From: Ypsolopha sequella
Lineage: Eukaryota; Arthropoda; Insecta; Lepidoptera; Ypsolophidae
Length of the DNA: 64,000 nucleotides
Direction: 5' to 3'
Assembly (NCBI GenBank): GCA_934047225.1
Contig: OW204012.1
Span: 2,232,001-2,296,000 of the forward strand
This document shows, piece after piece, positions 1 to 10,611 of this stretch. The position numbers were made by a program, and so were the translations under genes. The stretch's first letter is position 1; every line of letters begins with the position of its first letter. The notes beneath the pieces are model-generated. The model was not told the DNA's origin. It ran no database searches and saw nothing but the letters and a program-made list of their open reading frames with translations.

Positions 1-27
1 AATATGGTTACACTTTTCTGTTACACG

Positions 28-675
28 TTGTATAAGGTTAAATAATAGTAGTTGGCGAAACTCAAAACATAGGTAGTACTAGTCTATATGAACAACTGTT
101 TGTATGGGAGCTAAGCGAAATTCGCAACTTTTTTTCTCTTGCCCCGATCAGCTGACTGGTCCAGTATGGAAAGGAGAAATAGTAGTTTATGCTACAAGGG
201 CGAAAAGGAATAAATTACGAGGACGATTTAAAACACGACCGTAGCGAGTATTTTAAACGTTACCGAGTAATTTATTGCTCTTACGCCCGTGTATCATACT
301 ACGTTTTTCAATGCATAGTGTGAGGAAATAAAACAAATATAATCTTGTGAACTTTAAATTATGATTGGCTCAAAACGACTGTATCCAGAGCCGTTAAACA
401 GTGGCAAAAAAGTATAAAATTTATGGTACACAGGAAAGGTTGCAGGTTAGCCAACCATTGTAACTAAATTTAAAAAAAATAATAATAAAGCCCTAGGGCA
501 AAATAATCGACTTTCTGTTCGGTTTTGATGCATAAAAAGTGGGCCTTTACGAGCACTTGCATTGAAAACAAATTTTAAGAATTTCACTTAGCTTCCATAC
601 AAACAGTTGTTCATATAAACTAGTACTACCTATGTTTTGAGTTTCGCCAACTAATATTATTTAACCTCATACAAG
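28..675. mobile_element. Foldback MITE with about 95-bp inverted arms
   Basis: The sequence at 28-124 reappears reverse-complemented at 580-675 with only a few mismatches (shared core GGCGAAACTCAAAACATAGG). The loop carries a different repeat (165-575). The class is not clear from the ends. Confidence 0.8.
165..575 (+). repeat. Interspersed repeat family X, copy 1
   Basis: About 400 bp starting near TAGTAGTTTATGCTACAAGG and ending near GAGCACTTGCATTGAAAA. Other copies are at 1275-1560 (partial), 14755-14905 (partial, reverse) and 35455-35865 (reverse). No coding capacity was seen. Confidence 0.75.
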
Positions 676-702
676 AGCTAGTAGCGTAACAAACAGACTC
701 AC

Positions 703-862
703 CGGTCAGGCAGCCTCAGCACTTTGATCATGTCGGTTGGCAGCCGCGTCTGGATGTAGTGGTCTAGCTTACCCTTCAGCTCTGGCAGGGTCGAGTTGTC
801 ATCGACCAGTATGATCTCCTTCAGGTACACGTAAGGAGACCACGAGGGCTGGCCAGGGTACC
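703..862 (-). CDS. Polypeptide GalNAc-transferase, coding exon 3
   Basis: The exon is bounded by a GCAG acceptor (866-863) and a perfect GTGAGT donor (702-697). It completes the glycine codon begun in the previous exon and reads GYPGQPSWSPYVYLKEI, then ILVDDNSTLPELKGKLDHYI and a segment ending KVLRLPDR. The LKEIILVDD strand is a hallmark of GalNAc-Ts. The rest of the catalytic domain (including the DXH metal site) and any C-terminal ricin lectin domain must lie left of the window, so completeness of the enzyme cannot be judged. A foldback MITE ends only about 27 bases beyond the donor, at 675. Confidence 0.92.
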
Positions 863-964
863 CTGCAACGATACAGTCGACGATATGTCTTAACCCTTTT
901 ATACCTTAGAGCAGGGGTCAGCAACCAAATTCAAATAGTTTATTTTGCAAAGCAGGTATAGATA

Positions 965-1230
965 TACAAGGTGACTTTTTTATCATCATCCAAATTCATA
1001 CTGGACGCTTGGTAAGTGATCAGCATCATGAATCGATAACAATGACTGTGAAATTCGTACAATGAAATTTCAACTTCCCATAGTAATTTACTCCCAGTCC
1101 TGAGTGAATTACTATGGGGAGTCGAAATTTAATTTTATGAATTTTACAAAAATTGTCATTGGTTCATGATGCTGATCACTTACCAAGGCTCAAGTATGAA
1201 TTTGGACGATGTTTACAAATTCACCTTGTA
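965..1230. mobile_element. Palindromic MITE family P, copy 1
   Basis: Nearly the whole 266 bp forms one inverted repeat with termini TACAAGGTGA and TCACCTTGTA. TA dinucleotides flank both sides, as expected for Tc1/mariner-type MITEs. Other copies are at 11379, 33070 and 44240. Confidence 0.85.
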
Positions 1231-1274
1231 TATACACTTTTTACACGTCAAATTTAATCTAATAAAGAAAATAT

Positions 1275-1560
1275 ATGTAATAATAGTAGTTTATGCTACA
1301 AGGGCGCAAAGGAATAAATTACGAGGACGATTTAAAACACGAGCGTAGCGAGTGTTTTAAACGTAACCGAGTAATTTATTGCTCTTACGCCCGTGTATCA
1401 TACTACGTTTTTCAATGCATAGTGTGAGGAAATAAAACAAATATAATTTTGTGAACTTTAAATTGTAATTGGCTCAAAAGGACTAGGTATCCAGAGCCGT
1501 TAAACAGTGGAAAAAAAGTATGACATTTAGGGTACACAGGAAAGGCCTGCACATGCATTG
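1275..1560 (+). repeat. Interspersed repeat family X, copy 2
   Basis: The same sequence as 175-430 with few differences. It is inserted into the LINE relic between ATATATGTAAT and AAAATAATAAATG. Confidence 0.75.
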
Positions 1561-1954
1561 AAAAATAATAAATGTACATGAACTAAATTAAAGGTTTATT
1601 TAATTTATGTAGCAATTAATTTACGATTAAAATGATAGGTAAAATATATATTATACAAGGTAAAATCCAATCAGCCGCCCGAACCCTTACCGGAGACCCG
1701 GCCAGGGACCAGGAACAAGGTTCAATGATCACCAACCGAGCCCCCAGCACGAATCCAGGCGGCCGACCAAATCCCATCCTACATACTACATACTAATAGG
1801 TTACATATATAAATACATGCCTACCTCCGCCCATTCGATTAGTCTTGCTAAGAAGAAGGGCAAGAAACTTAGCAAGATCATGTCATTTTTTTTTTCTTTT
1901 TTTTACCTTATGATATAGGAGGTCCACAAATGCTACCAGGGGACCAGCGAGGGC

Positions 1955-2115
1955 CGCATTTTCTACAGTATTGCGTCTCAATGTGCATCTTTTAACCGAG
2001 AACAATGCTTGCTTGTTAGATAGTTCACAATGGAAAATGTCTGCCCACACAAATAAGTACTACCAAATATAACTATGTATATGCTAACTCTAACTACTTT
2101 CAGAATGGTTATCTT
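1955..2115 (-). pseudogene. hAT transposase C-terminal fragment
   Basis: This aligns by eye with 19435-19600 of the full-length hAT (shared GTCTGC-CACACAAAT and AGTACTACCAAA blocks), the segment encoding the dimerisation region around STYLCEQTFS. It is heavily mutated and short. Confidence 0.6.
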
Positions 2116-3099
2116 TATAGGGCATTAAGAGGCCGGTGCAAAATTAATTGTCCATACAAACGTAATACCAAAATAATTTGCAATTCGAGCATATTTCAAC
2201 CAAATTATGCTGTTATTCTGATTAAGACAGTATTTTATAGGTTCATGAATATGTTTCCTTCCAAAATACTAACCTGATACGAAATGTCAGCGATTTGCTA
2301 TTCGCACATTTTTACACCGTAAATTACCCGTTTTCTTTTTTGTATTAAAAACAACAAAACGTATGATATTGTTCGAGCGGAAACATAGCCTATGTTATCA
2401 AGTTACAGATTATTAAAACAAAATTTAAAACACATTAAGTTTTCATTCATCATTTTTGGTATTACGAAACACACCCGTATTTAGTACGAATTCTGAACGG
2501 CTAGTAGCTGTGTCGCATGCTTGTTTGACGCACGCACACATTCACACAGTAGAGACATAGAGAGATGTCGCGCGGATTCGCGCGTCTGGGCCTGGGGCCT
2601 CCTTTGGGTTAGGGTACAATAGTTTTGCATTTTACTTTAGTTGCTCGCTCGATAACTGACATAACTGTCAGTGACGATTACTTTACTGTGCTGTGCATGC
2701 GTGTTTGTTGGTTGAGTAATCTACACATTCTTACGGCTTTTGTTCACATTTGGTCTGATTATGGGCACCGATCGTTGGGATGTATCGCACAGTATGTATC
2801 TACCTACTTTCGTAGCTCACTAGATCGATAGGTATTTAAATATGTATTTTCATATTTGTAAACACAGACCAAGAGAACAAAGATATTTTTTTCTTGGTTT
2901 GAGTTTTTATAGTGACCAAATGACGTCATACATTTGATTCGAATTTAATTGCATTCCAGTGAGGTATTTACTTATACCTACTAGAGATATATTGTATACA
3001 AAGTGTAACAAAAAGGTGTAGCCATATTTGAAGAGCTTATTCAGTCAATGGTATAGAACAACTTTTACTATGGAGCCAGCCGCTGGTTTCCGACCCCTG
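2116..3099. other. Interior of hAT element A with no recognisable gene
   Basis: AT-rich sequence with short spurious frames only. The last 100 bases (about 3000-3075) belong to a small repeat also found at 30643-30866 and 30930-30990 (shared GAAGAGCTTATTCAGT). Confidence 0.5.
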
Positions 3100-3107
3100 T
3101 CTTAGAG

Positions 3108-4090
3108 CATGGGTCGCCGAACTTTTTAACCTAAGGGCCAGACTAACTCCTCCACTAAGTCCCAAGGGTCCAGGACCTAGCCAGCTCATCATACCAACAT
3201 ACTGAAGTTTTGAATCACGCGCAACTTTTTTCCAATTTTTCAGAAACTCGAACCACAAATTCAAACAATTATCAGTGGAAAGTTACAGCTGCATAAATCA
3301 CATTGATCATAAGGCGAATGGATACGCCAACTGCAATTTGGACCTGTCTTTGAAGGCCTACTCCTCCCACACGGGTGGTCCAAAAACTTTCATAAAAACA
3401 TATGATAGGCATTATAGAGTCAAAAATAAATTCTAAGTTTCATAAACGGTTTTTTTATTGTAAGTTTTGACAAAAAAAAATCGAAAGTCTCTTACTCTTT
3501 CCAAACGCCTAAAGCGATTTTAATTATTTTTTTATATATATATATATATATATATTTATACGAATCAATAATTAAATAAAATACTTTATATTATGAAATT
3601 ACACAGTTTAAGATATATTTCGGGTCCGACCTGGACCCGGCATCAGTTAAATATACAAATAGAAATAGGTATGGCTTGACAACACCCATAGACATTCTGT
3701 TTTTCAAAAGTGAATATATTTTATACGATTTTAATCATTATTTCACCAAATTATAGGACATTTAGAGATCTAAAAAATTTAAGTTAAAATTTTTTTTTCC
3801 GTTCATGGCGTCCATGTCAAAGGTATTATTTTCTCCTATTTTGTGCTAGCCGGAGACGCAGTGGTTGTCGTAACAGCCACTTTTCAAGGCACGCTGAAAT
3901 GAACATTATTTCAATGTCGTTTCCGTTGATATTTGTACCGACACACATCGAGTTGCTTATTTAGCGTGGTCATACGCCTTAACTATAAAACTTCATTACG
4001 TTTGTCTAGTATTTATTACGCTACCGCGGGCCAGATTGTTGGTTCTCGCGGGCCGGATCTCGCCCGCGGGCCGTGGTTTGGAGACCCCCG
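3108..4090. mobile_element. hAT-type element B, nonautonomous
   Basis: The left end CATGGGTCGCCGAAC and the right end GTTTGGAGACCCCCG are matching hAT-like termini. The flanks are TCTTAGAG (3100-3107) and TCTTAGAG (4091-4098), an exact 8-bp duplication. No transposase frame was seen inside. Confidence 0.7.
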
Positions 4091-4117
4091 TCTTAGAGTA
4101 ACGCATATATTACGTCT

Positions 4118-4262
4118 TCAAATTCAAATTCAAATAGTTTATTTTGCAAAGTAGGTATATATAATACACTTTTTACACGTCAAATTTAATCTAATAAAAA
4201 AATATGTAATAAAATAATAAATGTACATGGACTAGATTAAAGGTTTATTAATAGTTTTCTTT
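4118..4262 (-). mobile_element. LINE 3'-end relic, short
   Basis: Starts with (TTCAAA)n and TAGTTTATTTTGCAAAG, the reverse of the LINE tail seen at 39245-39265, and continues to the GTACATGGACTAGATTAAAG segment. Confidence 0.7.
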
Positions 4263-4344
4263 ATTAATTTATAAATAGTTTTCTTTTTTTTTTGTTTTTA
4301 TTTTTAGTTAGAATGTAGTTAGCATAATTCTAAATAACCTCTTT

Positions 4345-4630
4345 TTAATTTTTATCTTCAATTCTAAACTGACTGACTGGCTAACACAAACACTGCCTAA
4401 CTTTTTAATGTTTATCTTCAATTCTAAACTGACTGACTGGCTAACACAAACACTGCCTAACTTTTTAATGTTTATCTTCAATTCTAAACTGACTGACTGG
4501 CTAACACAAACACTGCCTAACTTTTTAATGTTTATCTTCAATTCTAAACTGACTGACTGGCTAACACAAACACTGCCTAACTTTTTAATGTTTATCTTCA
4601 ATTCTAAACTGACTGACTGGCTAACACAAA
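4345..4630. repeat. 60-bp minisatellite, left block (about 5 units)
   Basis: The unit contains CACTGCCTAACTTTTTAATG, then TTTATCTTCAATTCTAAAC and GACTGACTGGCTAACACAAA. The first unit is variant. The array continues at 10612 after the gypsy element. Because 60 is a multiple of three, stop-free frames persist on both strands without implying a protein. Confidence 0.95.
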
Positions 4631-4869
4631 TAACAGGATTCGTTAAGGGTCTGTAGTGTAGAAGTCTGGAGTGGTGATTGAAACACAGACGTTAAGTTGA
4701 CATGTTTAATGGTCAACTGCCAAAATAGAGTGCCCCGTTTAACTGTACAATATTCTTTAATATAACTAATTATTGCTAAATAAGCAGCATGCGTCACAAT
4801 GTTGCAGTCAGTAGCGGCATGTCGCAGTAATGCTATAAAACAATGTGTATACGTTGTTACTATACTTCA
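4631..4869 (-). repeat. 3' LTR of the gypsy element
   Basis: 239 bp, matching 10373-10611 base for base by eye. It is preceded on the minus strand by the polypurine tract. Confidence 0.93.
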
Positions 4870-4991
4870 TCTCCCCTTTTAAGTCCCTTCATTCCCGGGG
4901 TACTGCAAAAAAAATGTGAGGCATACTACTTGGTTCACATTTTTATCTAAATATAATTTTCTTATAAAATAATTGCTAAAACTTAAATATT

Positions 4992-7900
4992 TCATTTAAC
5001 AAATAATTTTGTATTATTTTTATGGGTTACATATTCTTTACCATTCCTTAAAATTTTAACATTCGGTTCCAGATCTTGTATAACTTTAAATGGACCTAAA
5101 TAAATCTTATCTAACTTATCACCAACTTGGTTTCTAATTACAACTAAATCTCCACTCTTATACTTTACAGGATTGGCATTTTTATCAAAATGTAATTTCC
5201 TTAGTTCCTTGCTCATTAATAAATTATTTCTAGCTTCAAGTTGTGCTCTTTGAAGCCTGTATTTGAGTTCCAAAGGATAAGAGTCGGGATTATACAATGG
5301 TTCTACGACTGGGTTCTGTAAATTGCTTGGTAAGTTACAGACTTTTCCAAACACTAACTCAAATGGAGTGTATTTTGTCTCAGTATGAACCGCGGTGTTA
5401 TAGGAAAAACACCAAAATGGAAGCCAACTGCTCCAGTCAGTATTGTTGCTATCGCACTGTATCCTAAGATAAGCTCCTAGATGCTTGTGAGTGTTCTCTA
5501 AGGCTCCTAGGGTTTCATGGTGGTACGCGGTTGAGTGTAATTTAGTAATATTTAGTAAGCTACAAATTTCTGAAAAAACTGACGACATAAACTCTGTCCC
5601 CATGTCAGTTACTATTTCTTTCGGGATACCGTATCTTAAAATAAAATTATTTACAAATAACCTAGCTACCGAAACCGTATCTTTCTTTTCTAGTGGATAT
5701 GCTTCGACATACTTCGTCAAATCGCACTGTAAAGTTAAAATATATTTATGGTTTAAATTATCTAAACTTAAAGGACCCATTAAATCTAAACTAACTCTTT
5801 CGAAAGCTGTGGATGCCGTAGATGTAATCACCATCGGCTCCTTTGTATGCCTATTGGAATGCTTTTGAATCTGGCAATTGTTGCACTTTTTAACAAATTC
5901 GCTTATATCGTTAGTCATTCCTGGCCAATAGTAATATTTTTTTATATTATTCAACATCCTATTTACCCCCGCGTGGCCACTTGTGGGTAACAGATGGAAG
6001 TCATTCATGATCACAATTTTGGTGTCTCTATCAGTTACTCTCATGACGTCTTTGAGAATTAGTAACTTAAGGATACCATTGAATTCAAATTTATTCATTT
6101 CCTTTATGAGAATATTTATTAATTCTTCATATCGTTTGCATTTAATAATTACGAGCTCATCTAATTTTAATTTGTTGCAAAAATCATGTAATTCTCTCGC
6201 TAGCACACTTACGGTAGAAAACGATCGAGACATTACGAATATGGCTGATTTTTCAGGCACAAAAATGCAATTACCTTTATCACTAGTGATTTGCTTCAGT
6301 TTCTGTATTTTTCTTTGAGTACTCATATTACCTATAATTAATTCTATGCTCTCTGCTGGACGCTTGAGGATTTCCACTACTTTTGGTTGATCAGACCTTG
6401 GAGTAGCGGGAATCTCAGGAGTCATGGCAGTGCTGTCACTACGCAACTTACGAGCTTTTGCTCTGGTGATGACTGATACTACATGTTCGTGCATGTTCTT
6501 TAAATCGGTGGAAGTTAAAGTAATACGGCTCAATGCATCTGCAGCTGCGTTTTGCCGTCCCGGAACATAACTTATTTCAAAATCATACTCCTCTAGATAG
6601 AGTCTGAATTTAGTAAGTCGACTTGAAGGATCAGTCATGTTAAATAAGTAAATCAACGGCTTATGATCCGTTTTAATATTGAATTTTTTGCCATATAAAT
6701 AAGGCCTAAAATGTCTTACAGACCAAACAATAGCAAGTAATTCAAGCTCAATTACTGGATAACGTGTTTCGGCGGGCTTAAGACTACGGCTCGCATACGC
6801 TACTACCTTGCCATTGCTATTTGAAAGTACTGCGCCTAACCCAAGTTTTGAGGCGTCCGTCTGTAGAGTAAACGTATTTCTATCAGAAAAATCTGGATAA
6901 TCTAGTACTTTCGGGCTAATGAGTGTCTGTTTAAGCTTTTGGAAAGCGCTCTCACATTGATCCGTCCATGCAAACGCTACATCTTTCTTACATAATGCAT
7001 TCAGACAATGGGCTATCTCTGCGAACTTTGGTATAAAACGCCTATAATAATTTGCAAATGCTACAAATCTTTTGACATCGTCAGTGTTCTGTGGAGTAGG
7101 GTAGTTTTGTAAGGATTCTACTTTAGTTGGGTCGGGGAAAATCCCTTCTGAAGTTATCTTATGACCTAAATAAACGATTTCCTTACGCAAAAACTCACAT
7201 TTTAGAGGATTTAATTTCAAGTTAACTTCACGTAAGCGCTCTAAAATAGTCATTAGGTTTTTATTGTGCGTTTCTAGGCAATTTCCGACTATTATACAAT
7301 CGTCTAGGTAAATAAAACAAGCTTTATAGTTTAAACCAGACATCGCAATCGTCATCAGACGAGAAAATGCACTCGGAGATGTCTTTAAACCCATCGGACA
7401 TCGCTTCATTTGGTATTGTTTATCCGTCGTAAATGCTGTATACTTCCTAGATTGCTCTTCAAGAGATAATTGATAGTAACTTTGACTGAGATCTAGCTTT
7501 GAGAAGTAGATACTATTCGATAATGAGTCTAAAATATCTGTAATATTGGGTAAAGGGAATTTATCGTCTTGTATTCTGTTGTTGAGTTGACGATAATCAA
7601 CGACAAGTCTCCATTTTTTATCTCCTGACTTATCAGTCTTTTTAGGAACTAAAAGTACAGGGCTTGACCATTCAGAAGTGGTCTCCTCAATAATGTCATT
7701 CCTAAGCATTTCATCAATCTGCCTTTGAACTTCTCCTTTCATTGCATTTGGCAATCTATAAGGCTTCACGTACACTGAGGACGTATTATCTTTCAATTTA
7801 ATAGAATGTTTAATTAAATTAGTTGTGGAGAGCGTATCTCCTGGTAAATGAAAAACGTCGGCGTATTTGGCACACACGTTTTCAATGCTCTTTTGCTCTT

Positions 7901-8642
7901 CTTTATTTAAATAAGAATGCAAATCAAGTAAATTAAGCAAAGTTCGAACTCTATTGGAACTAATACTATCTTTGTCAAACTTGCAAACATCAAAATGATT
8001 CAGACTAATGACTTCTAAATCCGAAATATCTACCTTAATTGAACTATCCGTGGTATTTAAAATTCTAACTGGAATAAGTCCATTCTGTGGTTTCGAAATG
8101 ACACCCGCTGTATACACTCCCTTATGTATTTCCCTAGCTAAAATTACGCAATCACTACATAGTGTCGTCGGGATGTGTTTGATCATTTCGCATCGTGGCG
8201 GAATTGTAAACAAGTTTCCACTTACTTGTACAACAATAGACTGGTCTTGGTTTTCTAAACTCAAAGTACCATCTTTATAATTTAACATCGCGGAATATCG
8301 CGTGAAAAAATTTTGCCCGAGTATCCCCTCTGCGGTGCAAGATAAGTTCTTGAAAACGTAGAACTTTTGTTTAAAAACCACATTCTTAATAATAATATCT
8401 AAATTAATATAGCCAATAGACTCTAAATTACCACTTATTCCTTTAATTACTAACTTATCCTGTTGTATTAAATTCAATAAATCCCCATTTTTTAATAACC
8501 ACTCATATTTCAAAATACATAGACTGGCTCCAGTGTCAATTAATAAATTTAACTCATCACCATCCCTTAACTGGCAAGTAATAACACAAAAGTTGTTAAA
8601 ACTAAAAATAAAATGATTGCTCGGTTTAGGTACGAAAAAACT
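4992..8642 (-). CDS. pol: Pol polyprotein of the gypsy element (PR-RT-RH-IN)
   Basis: One open frame of about 1216 codons, counted from the last upstream stop (8645-8643). In order it shows an aspartic protease (LLIDTGAS, near 8540), reverse transcriptase with FIYLDDCIIVG (near 7300), RNase H (TLQTDASKLGLGAVLSN), an integrase zinc finger (H-H-C-C in the HAGVNR...CNNCQIQK region), and an integrase core with D (SLDLMGPL), D (TDMGTEF) and E (GALENTHKH). All the catalytic residues I looked for are present, so this pol may be functional. The first ATG (8513) lies after the protease active site, so translation must come from gag by frameshifting. Pol overlaps gag by 17 bases in the +1 frame. Confidence 0.95.
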   Translation of the reverse strand, partial: SFFVPKPSNHFIFSFNNFCVITCQLRDGDELNLLIDTGASLCILKYEWLLKNGDLLNLIQQDKLVIKGISGNLESIGYINLDIIIKNVVFKQKFYVFKNLSCTAEGILGQNFFTRYSAMLNYKDGTLSLENQDQSIVVQVSGNLFTIPPRCEMIKHIPTTLCSDCVILAREIHKGVYTAGVISKPQNGLIPVRILNTTDSSIKVDISDLEVISLNHFDVCKFDKDSISSNRVRTLLNLLDLHSYLNKEEQKSIENVCAKYADVFHLPGDTLSTTNLIKHSIKLKDNTSSVYVKPYRLPNAMKGEVQRQIDEMLRNDIIEETTSEWSSPVLLVPKKTDKSGDKKWRLVVDYRQLNNRIQDDKFPLPNITDILDSLSNSIYFSKLDLSQSYYQLSLEEQSRKYTAFTTDKQYQMKRCPMGLKTSPSAFSRLMTIAMSGLNYKACFIYLDDCIIVGNCLETHNKNLMTILERLREVNLKLNPLKCEFLRKEIVYLGHKITSEGIFPDPTKVESLQNYPTPQNTDDVKRFVAFANYYRRFIPKFAEIAHCLNALCKKDVAFAWTDQCESAFQKLKQTLISPKVLDYPDFSDRNTFTLQTDASKLGLGAVLSNSNGKVVAYASRSLKPAETRYPVIELELLAIVWSVRHFRPYLYGKKFNIKTDHKPLIYLFNMTDPSSRLTKFRLYLEEYDFEISYVPGRQNAAADALSRITLTSTDLKNMHEHVVSVITRAKARKLRSDSTAMTPEIPATPRSDQPKVVEILKRPAESIELIIGNMSTQRKIQKLKQITSDKGNCIFVPEKSAIFVMSRSFSTVSVLARELHDFCNKLKLDELVIIKCKRYEELINILIKEMNKFEFNGILKLLILKDVMRVTDRDTKIVIMNDFHLLPTSGHAGVNRMLNNIKKYYYWPGMTNDISEFVKKCNNCQIQKHSNRHTKEPMVITSTASTAFERVSLDLMGPLSLDNLNHKYILTLQCDLTKYVEAYPLEKKDTVSVARLFVNNFILRYGIPKEIVTDMGTEFMSSVFSEICSLLNITKLHSTAYHHETLGALENTHKHLGAYLRIQCDSNNTDWSSWLPFWCFSYNTAVHTETKYTPFELVFGKVCNLPSNLQNPVVEPLYNPDSYPLELKYRLQRAQLEARNNLLMSKELRKLHFDKNANPVKYKSGDLVVIRNQVGDKLDKIYLGPFKVIQDLEPNVKILRNGKEYVTHKNNTKLFVK

Positions 8643-9836
8643 CTATACGTTCATTATTATTTTGAAGCCTTTCCTGGCCGTCGTACTCTAACGCGTTATG
8701 CTGAATGCGCTGGAAACGTGAGTGGCCGCCGCCGCGTGTTTGCTGACGCTGACCATTCTTGTGTCTACCTCGATAACCTGCACTTATAAAGGAAGTTTGT
8801 TGACCTCGATTATTGTTGTGATTGGAGCTATTATTATGAACAAAATTTTTATTCGAATAATTTCCTCGGCCACGGAAACCGCGATTATGATAGCGTTTAT
8901 GCTGGTACAATTTATTGGACCCAAAATGCATAGTTTGGTTCTGAGGCTGGGTAGACATAGATTGTTCATCTACTGCTGCCCTAATAGCTTCGGGTAGCGA
9001 ATCAAACTGTCGCGACGCGATAACAGTACTAAGCCGCTGGTCGGACAAACCATCCGCAAACCGCTTGATAGCAGTTTTTTCATTAAGAGGGCGCAAGACC
9101 TCAAACTTAGACGGTTCATCGTCTGCTTGAGCAATCGTCAGATTGACAAATAACTCTTCCAGCTCTGTACCGAACTTCTCAATAGACCTATGACCCTGTG
9201 TAATTTGAAATAACTGCGTTTGTAAAGCAACAGTCGATTTTTTCGGAAGTAAAAACTTGCGAATATCATTAACTAAATATTGGACACTGCTGTAAGTACT
9301 TTTCAGTCGCAACTTTGCACTAGCTGAAAGTCGCGTTTTTAACACAAACTCAATAAGCTGATTTTTACTAGATTCACTAATAAGAGAGCTATACAACAAT
9401 ATGCCATCGACGAGCTGGTTCGTCACTTGTTCCTGGCCATTCATAACAGGCAACAGGGAAATAGCCGTTTTAATATCAAAAGAGTCAGCCATTTTTGATA
9501 ACTTTTGCGATAACTTAGGCTCAATTTCTACAAAATTACCTTCCCCAGTTTGGCAACTATTATCTATCTTTGACAGTAAACTAACAATCTTATTATAAGC
9601 AATAGTTATTTCATTTATCAATTTCTGAAATAAATCTGTGGATTCAGTGCTTAGCTGCTCATCTATAATTTCTTGGTTCAACTGAGTCAAAATACCATCG
9701 AGTTTTTATATTCATTTTCAGCTTCCTGTAACTTCTTATACGCTATATCTTTCTTACGACGTTCTGGACCGATTTTTACCAAGTATTCCTTAATTAAATT
9801 TATTTTAATATGTAATTCCTTTAACTGATCGGACAT
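8626..9836 (-). CDS. gag: Gag of the gypsy element, with a frame change near its N-terminus
   Basis: The main frame (8626 to about 9715) encodes about 355 residues. It begins TQLNQEIIDEQL and ends in an Arg/Gly/Asn-rich tail (RGFRGRGNYSNKN, RGGGHSRF) with no CCHC knuckle, as in some insect gypsy Gags. An ATG at 9836 opens a different frame (MSDQLKELHIKINLI) that stops at about 9700, just where the main frame begins. The main frame has no ATG at its start, so the N-terminus was probably separated by a one-base indel in the A-run near 9712-9718. A sequencing error in that run is equally possible. Confidence 0.8.
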
Positions 9837-10350
9837 ATTACAATGAATCGACAATTAAAATTACGGCATGATAAGCAAAACTACTAAATTAAATCATTTA
9901 AGTTGAATGCAAAAACTTTTGTTCAAAAACTTACAGAATTGTGCGCAGTTAGGTATGTTACCGCTTAGCATTATGTAGGTCACGCTGACGTCGGTTGAAA
10001 CGTGCTGTGGTGGTCATCGGTCATCGGACTCGAACAGGCTTCCAGCTGCTTCTTATTTGACCCGTACTATGTATCTGCCGGCGCCCTGCATGTCCTTCAA
10101 TCTCCTATTAGGCTTGAGCATATCTCCCGGCACCCGGCACCAACCTTTTCTTATGCACGATTCTTCTATAATATTGTCTGCTACAGCTAAGATCCAAGTT
10201 TCTTGCTTGATTTTTTCTTCTTACAATTGATGCTGTTTTTCTGGTCTCCTGATCTTCTGGTATTGTAGTATTTTCGTTCCTTGGTGTTGATAAGTCATCT
10301 TCTTTTTGCCTTCGCTTCTTCAATTATTAATCAGAAAATCTTCACAGGTA

Positions 10351-10367
10351 ACTGGTATGGGTCGCCA
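10351..10367 (-). promoter_or_regulatory. Primer-binding site of the gypsy element
   Basis: TGGCGACCCATACCAGT directly follows the 5' LTR. TGG pairs with the CCA end of a tRNA, and TGGCGACC resembles the site of insect gypsy-like elements primed by an arginine-type tRNA; the tRNA identity is inferred. Confidence 0.6.
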
Positions 10368-10372
10368 TCAAA

Positions 10373-10611
10373 TAACAGGATTCGTTAAGGGTCTGTAGTG
10401 TAGAAGTCTGGAGTGGTGATTGAAACACAGACGTTAAGTTGACATGTTTAATGGTCAACTGCCAAAATAGAGTGCCCCGTTTAACTGTACAATATTCTTT
10501 AATATAACTAATTATTGCTAAATAAGCAGCATGCGTCACAATGTTGCAGTCAGTAGCGGCATGTCGCAGTAATGCTATAAAACAATGTGTATACGTTGTT
10601 ACTATACTTCA
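10373..10611 (-). repeat. 5' LTR of the gypsy element
   Basis: 239 bp. The primer-binding site begins about five bases inside. The leader runs from there to the gag start at 9836. Confidence 0.93.

Larger units (their letters stand above)
920..1885 (-). mobile_element. LINE 3'-end relic carrying two nested inserts
   Basis: In minus orientation this is a non-LTR 3' region ending in AATAAACTATTTGAATTT. It is broken by the palindromic MITE at 965-1230 and by family X at 1275-1560. The remainder (1560-1885) includes the segment CGGCCAGGGACCAGGAACAA seen in other copies at 15150, 22650 and 38840. Confidence 0.75.
912..3099. mobile_element. hAT-type element A, internally decayed and loaded with later insertions
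   Basis: The left terminus CAGGGGTCAGCAACC (912) and the right terminus GGTTTCCGACCCCTG (3085-3099) are imperfect inverted repeats of hAT type. They are flanked by CCTTAGAG (904-911) and TCTTAGAG (3100-3107). A transposase remnant is inside at 1955-2115, along with a LINE tail carrying two further inserts. Confidence 0.7.
4631..10611 (-). mobile_element. Ty3/gypsy LTR retrotransposon, apparently young
   Basis: A 5981-bp element in minus orientation. Two 239-bp LTRs (4631-4869 and 10373-10611) look identical by eye and begin TGAAGTATAG on the minus strand. A tRNA-primer-like site TGGCGACCCATACCAGT lies at 10367-10351, and a purine tract AAAAGGGGAGA (about 4880-4870) abuts the 3' LTR. It holds gag and pol but no env: only about 120 bases separate the pol stop from the LTR. 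It sits inside a minisatellite and no target duplication is visible. Identical LTRs imply recent insertion. Confidence 0.95.

Noticed and set aside
4870..4991. Possible env gene making the gypsy element an errantivirus
   Set aside because: Only about 120 bases lie between the pol stop and the LTR, including the purine tract; there is no room for env.
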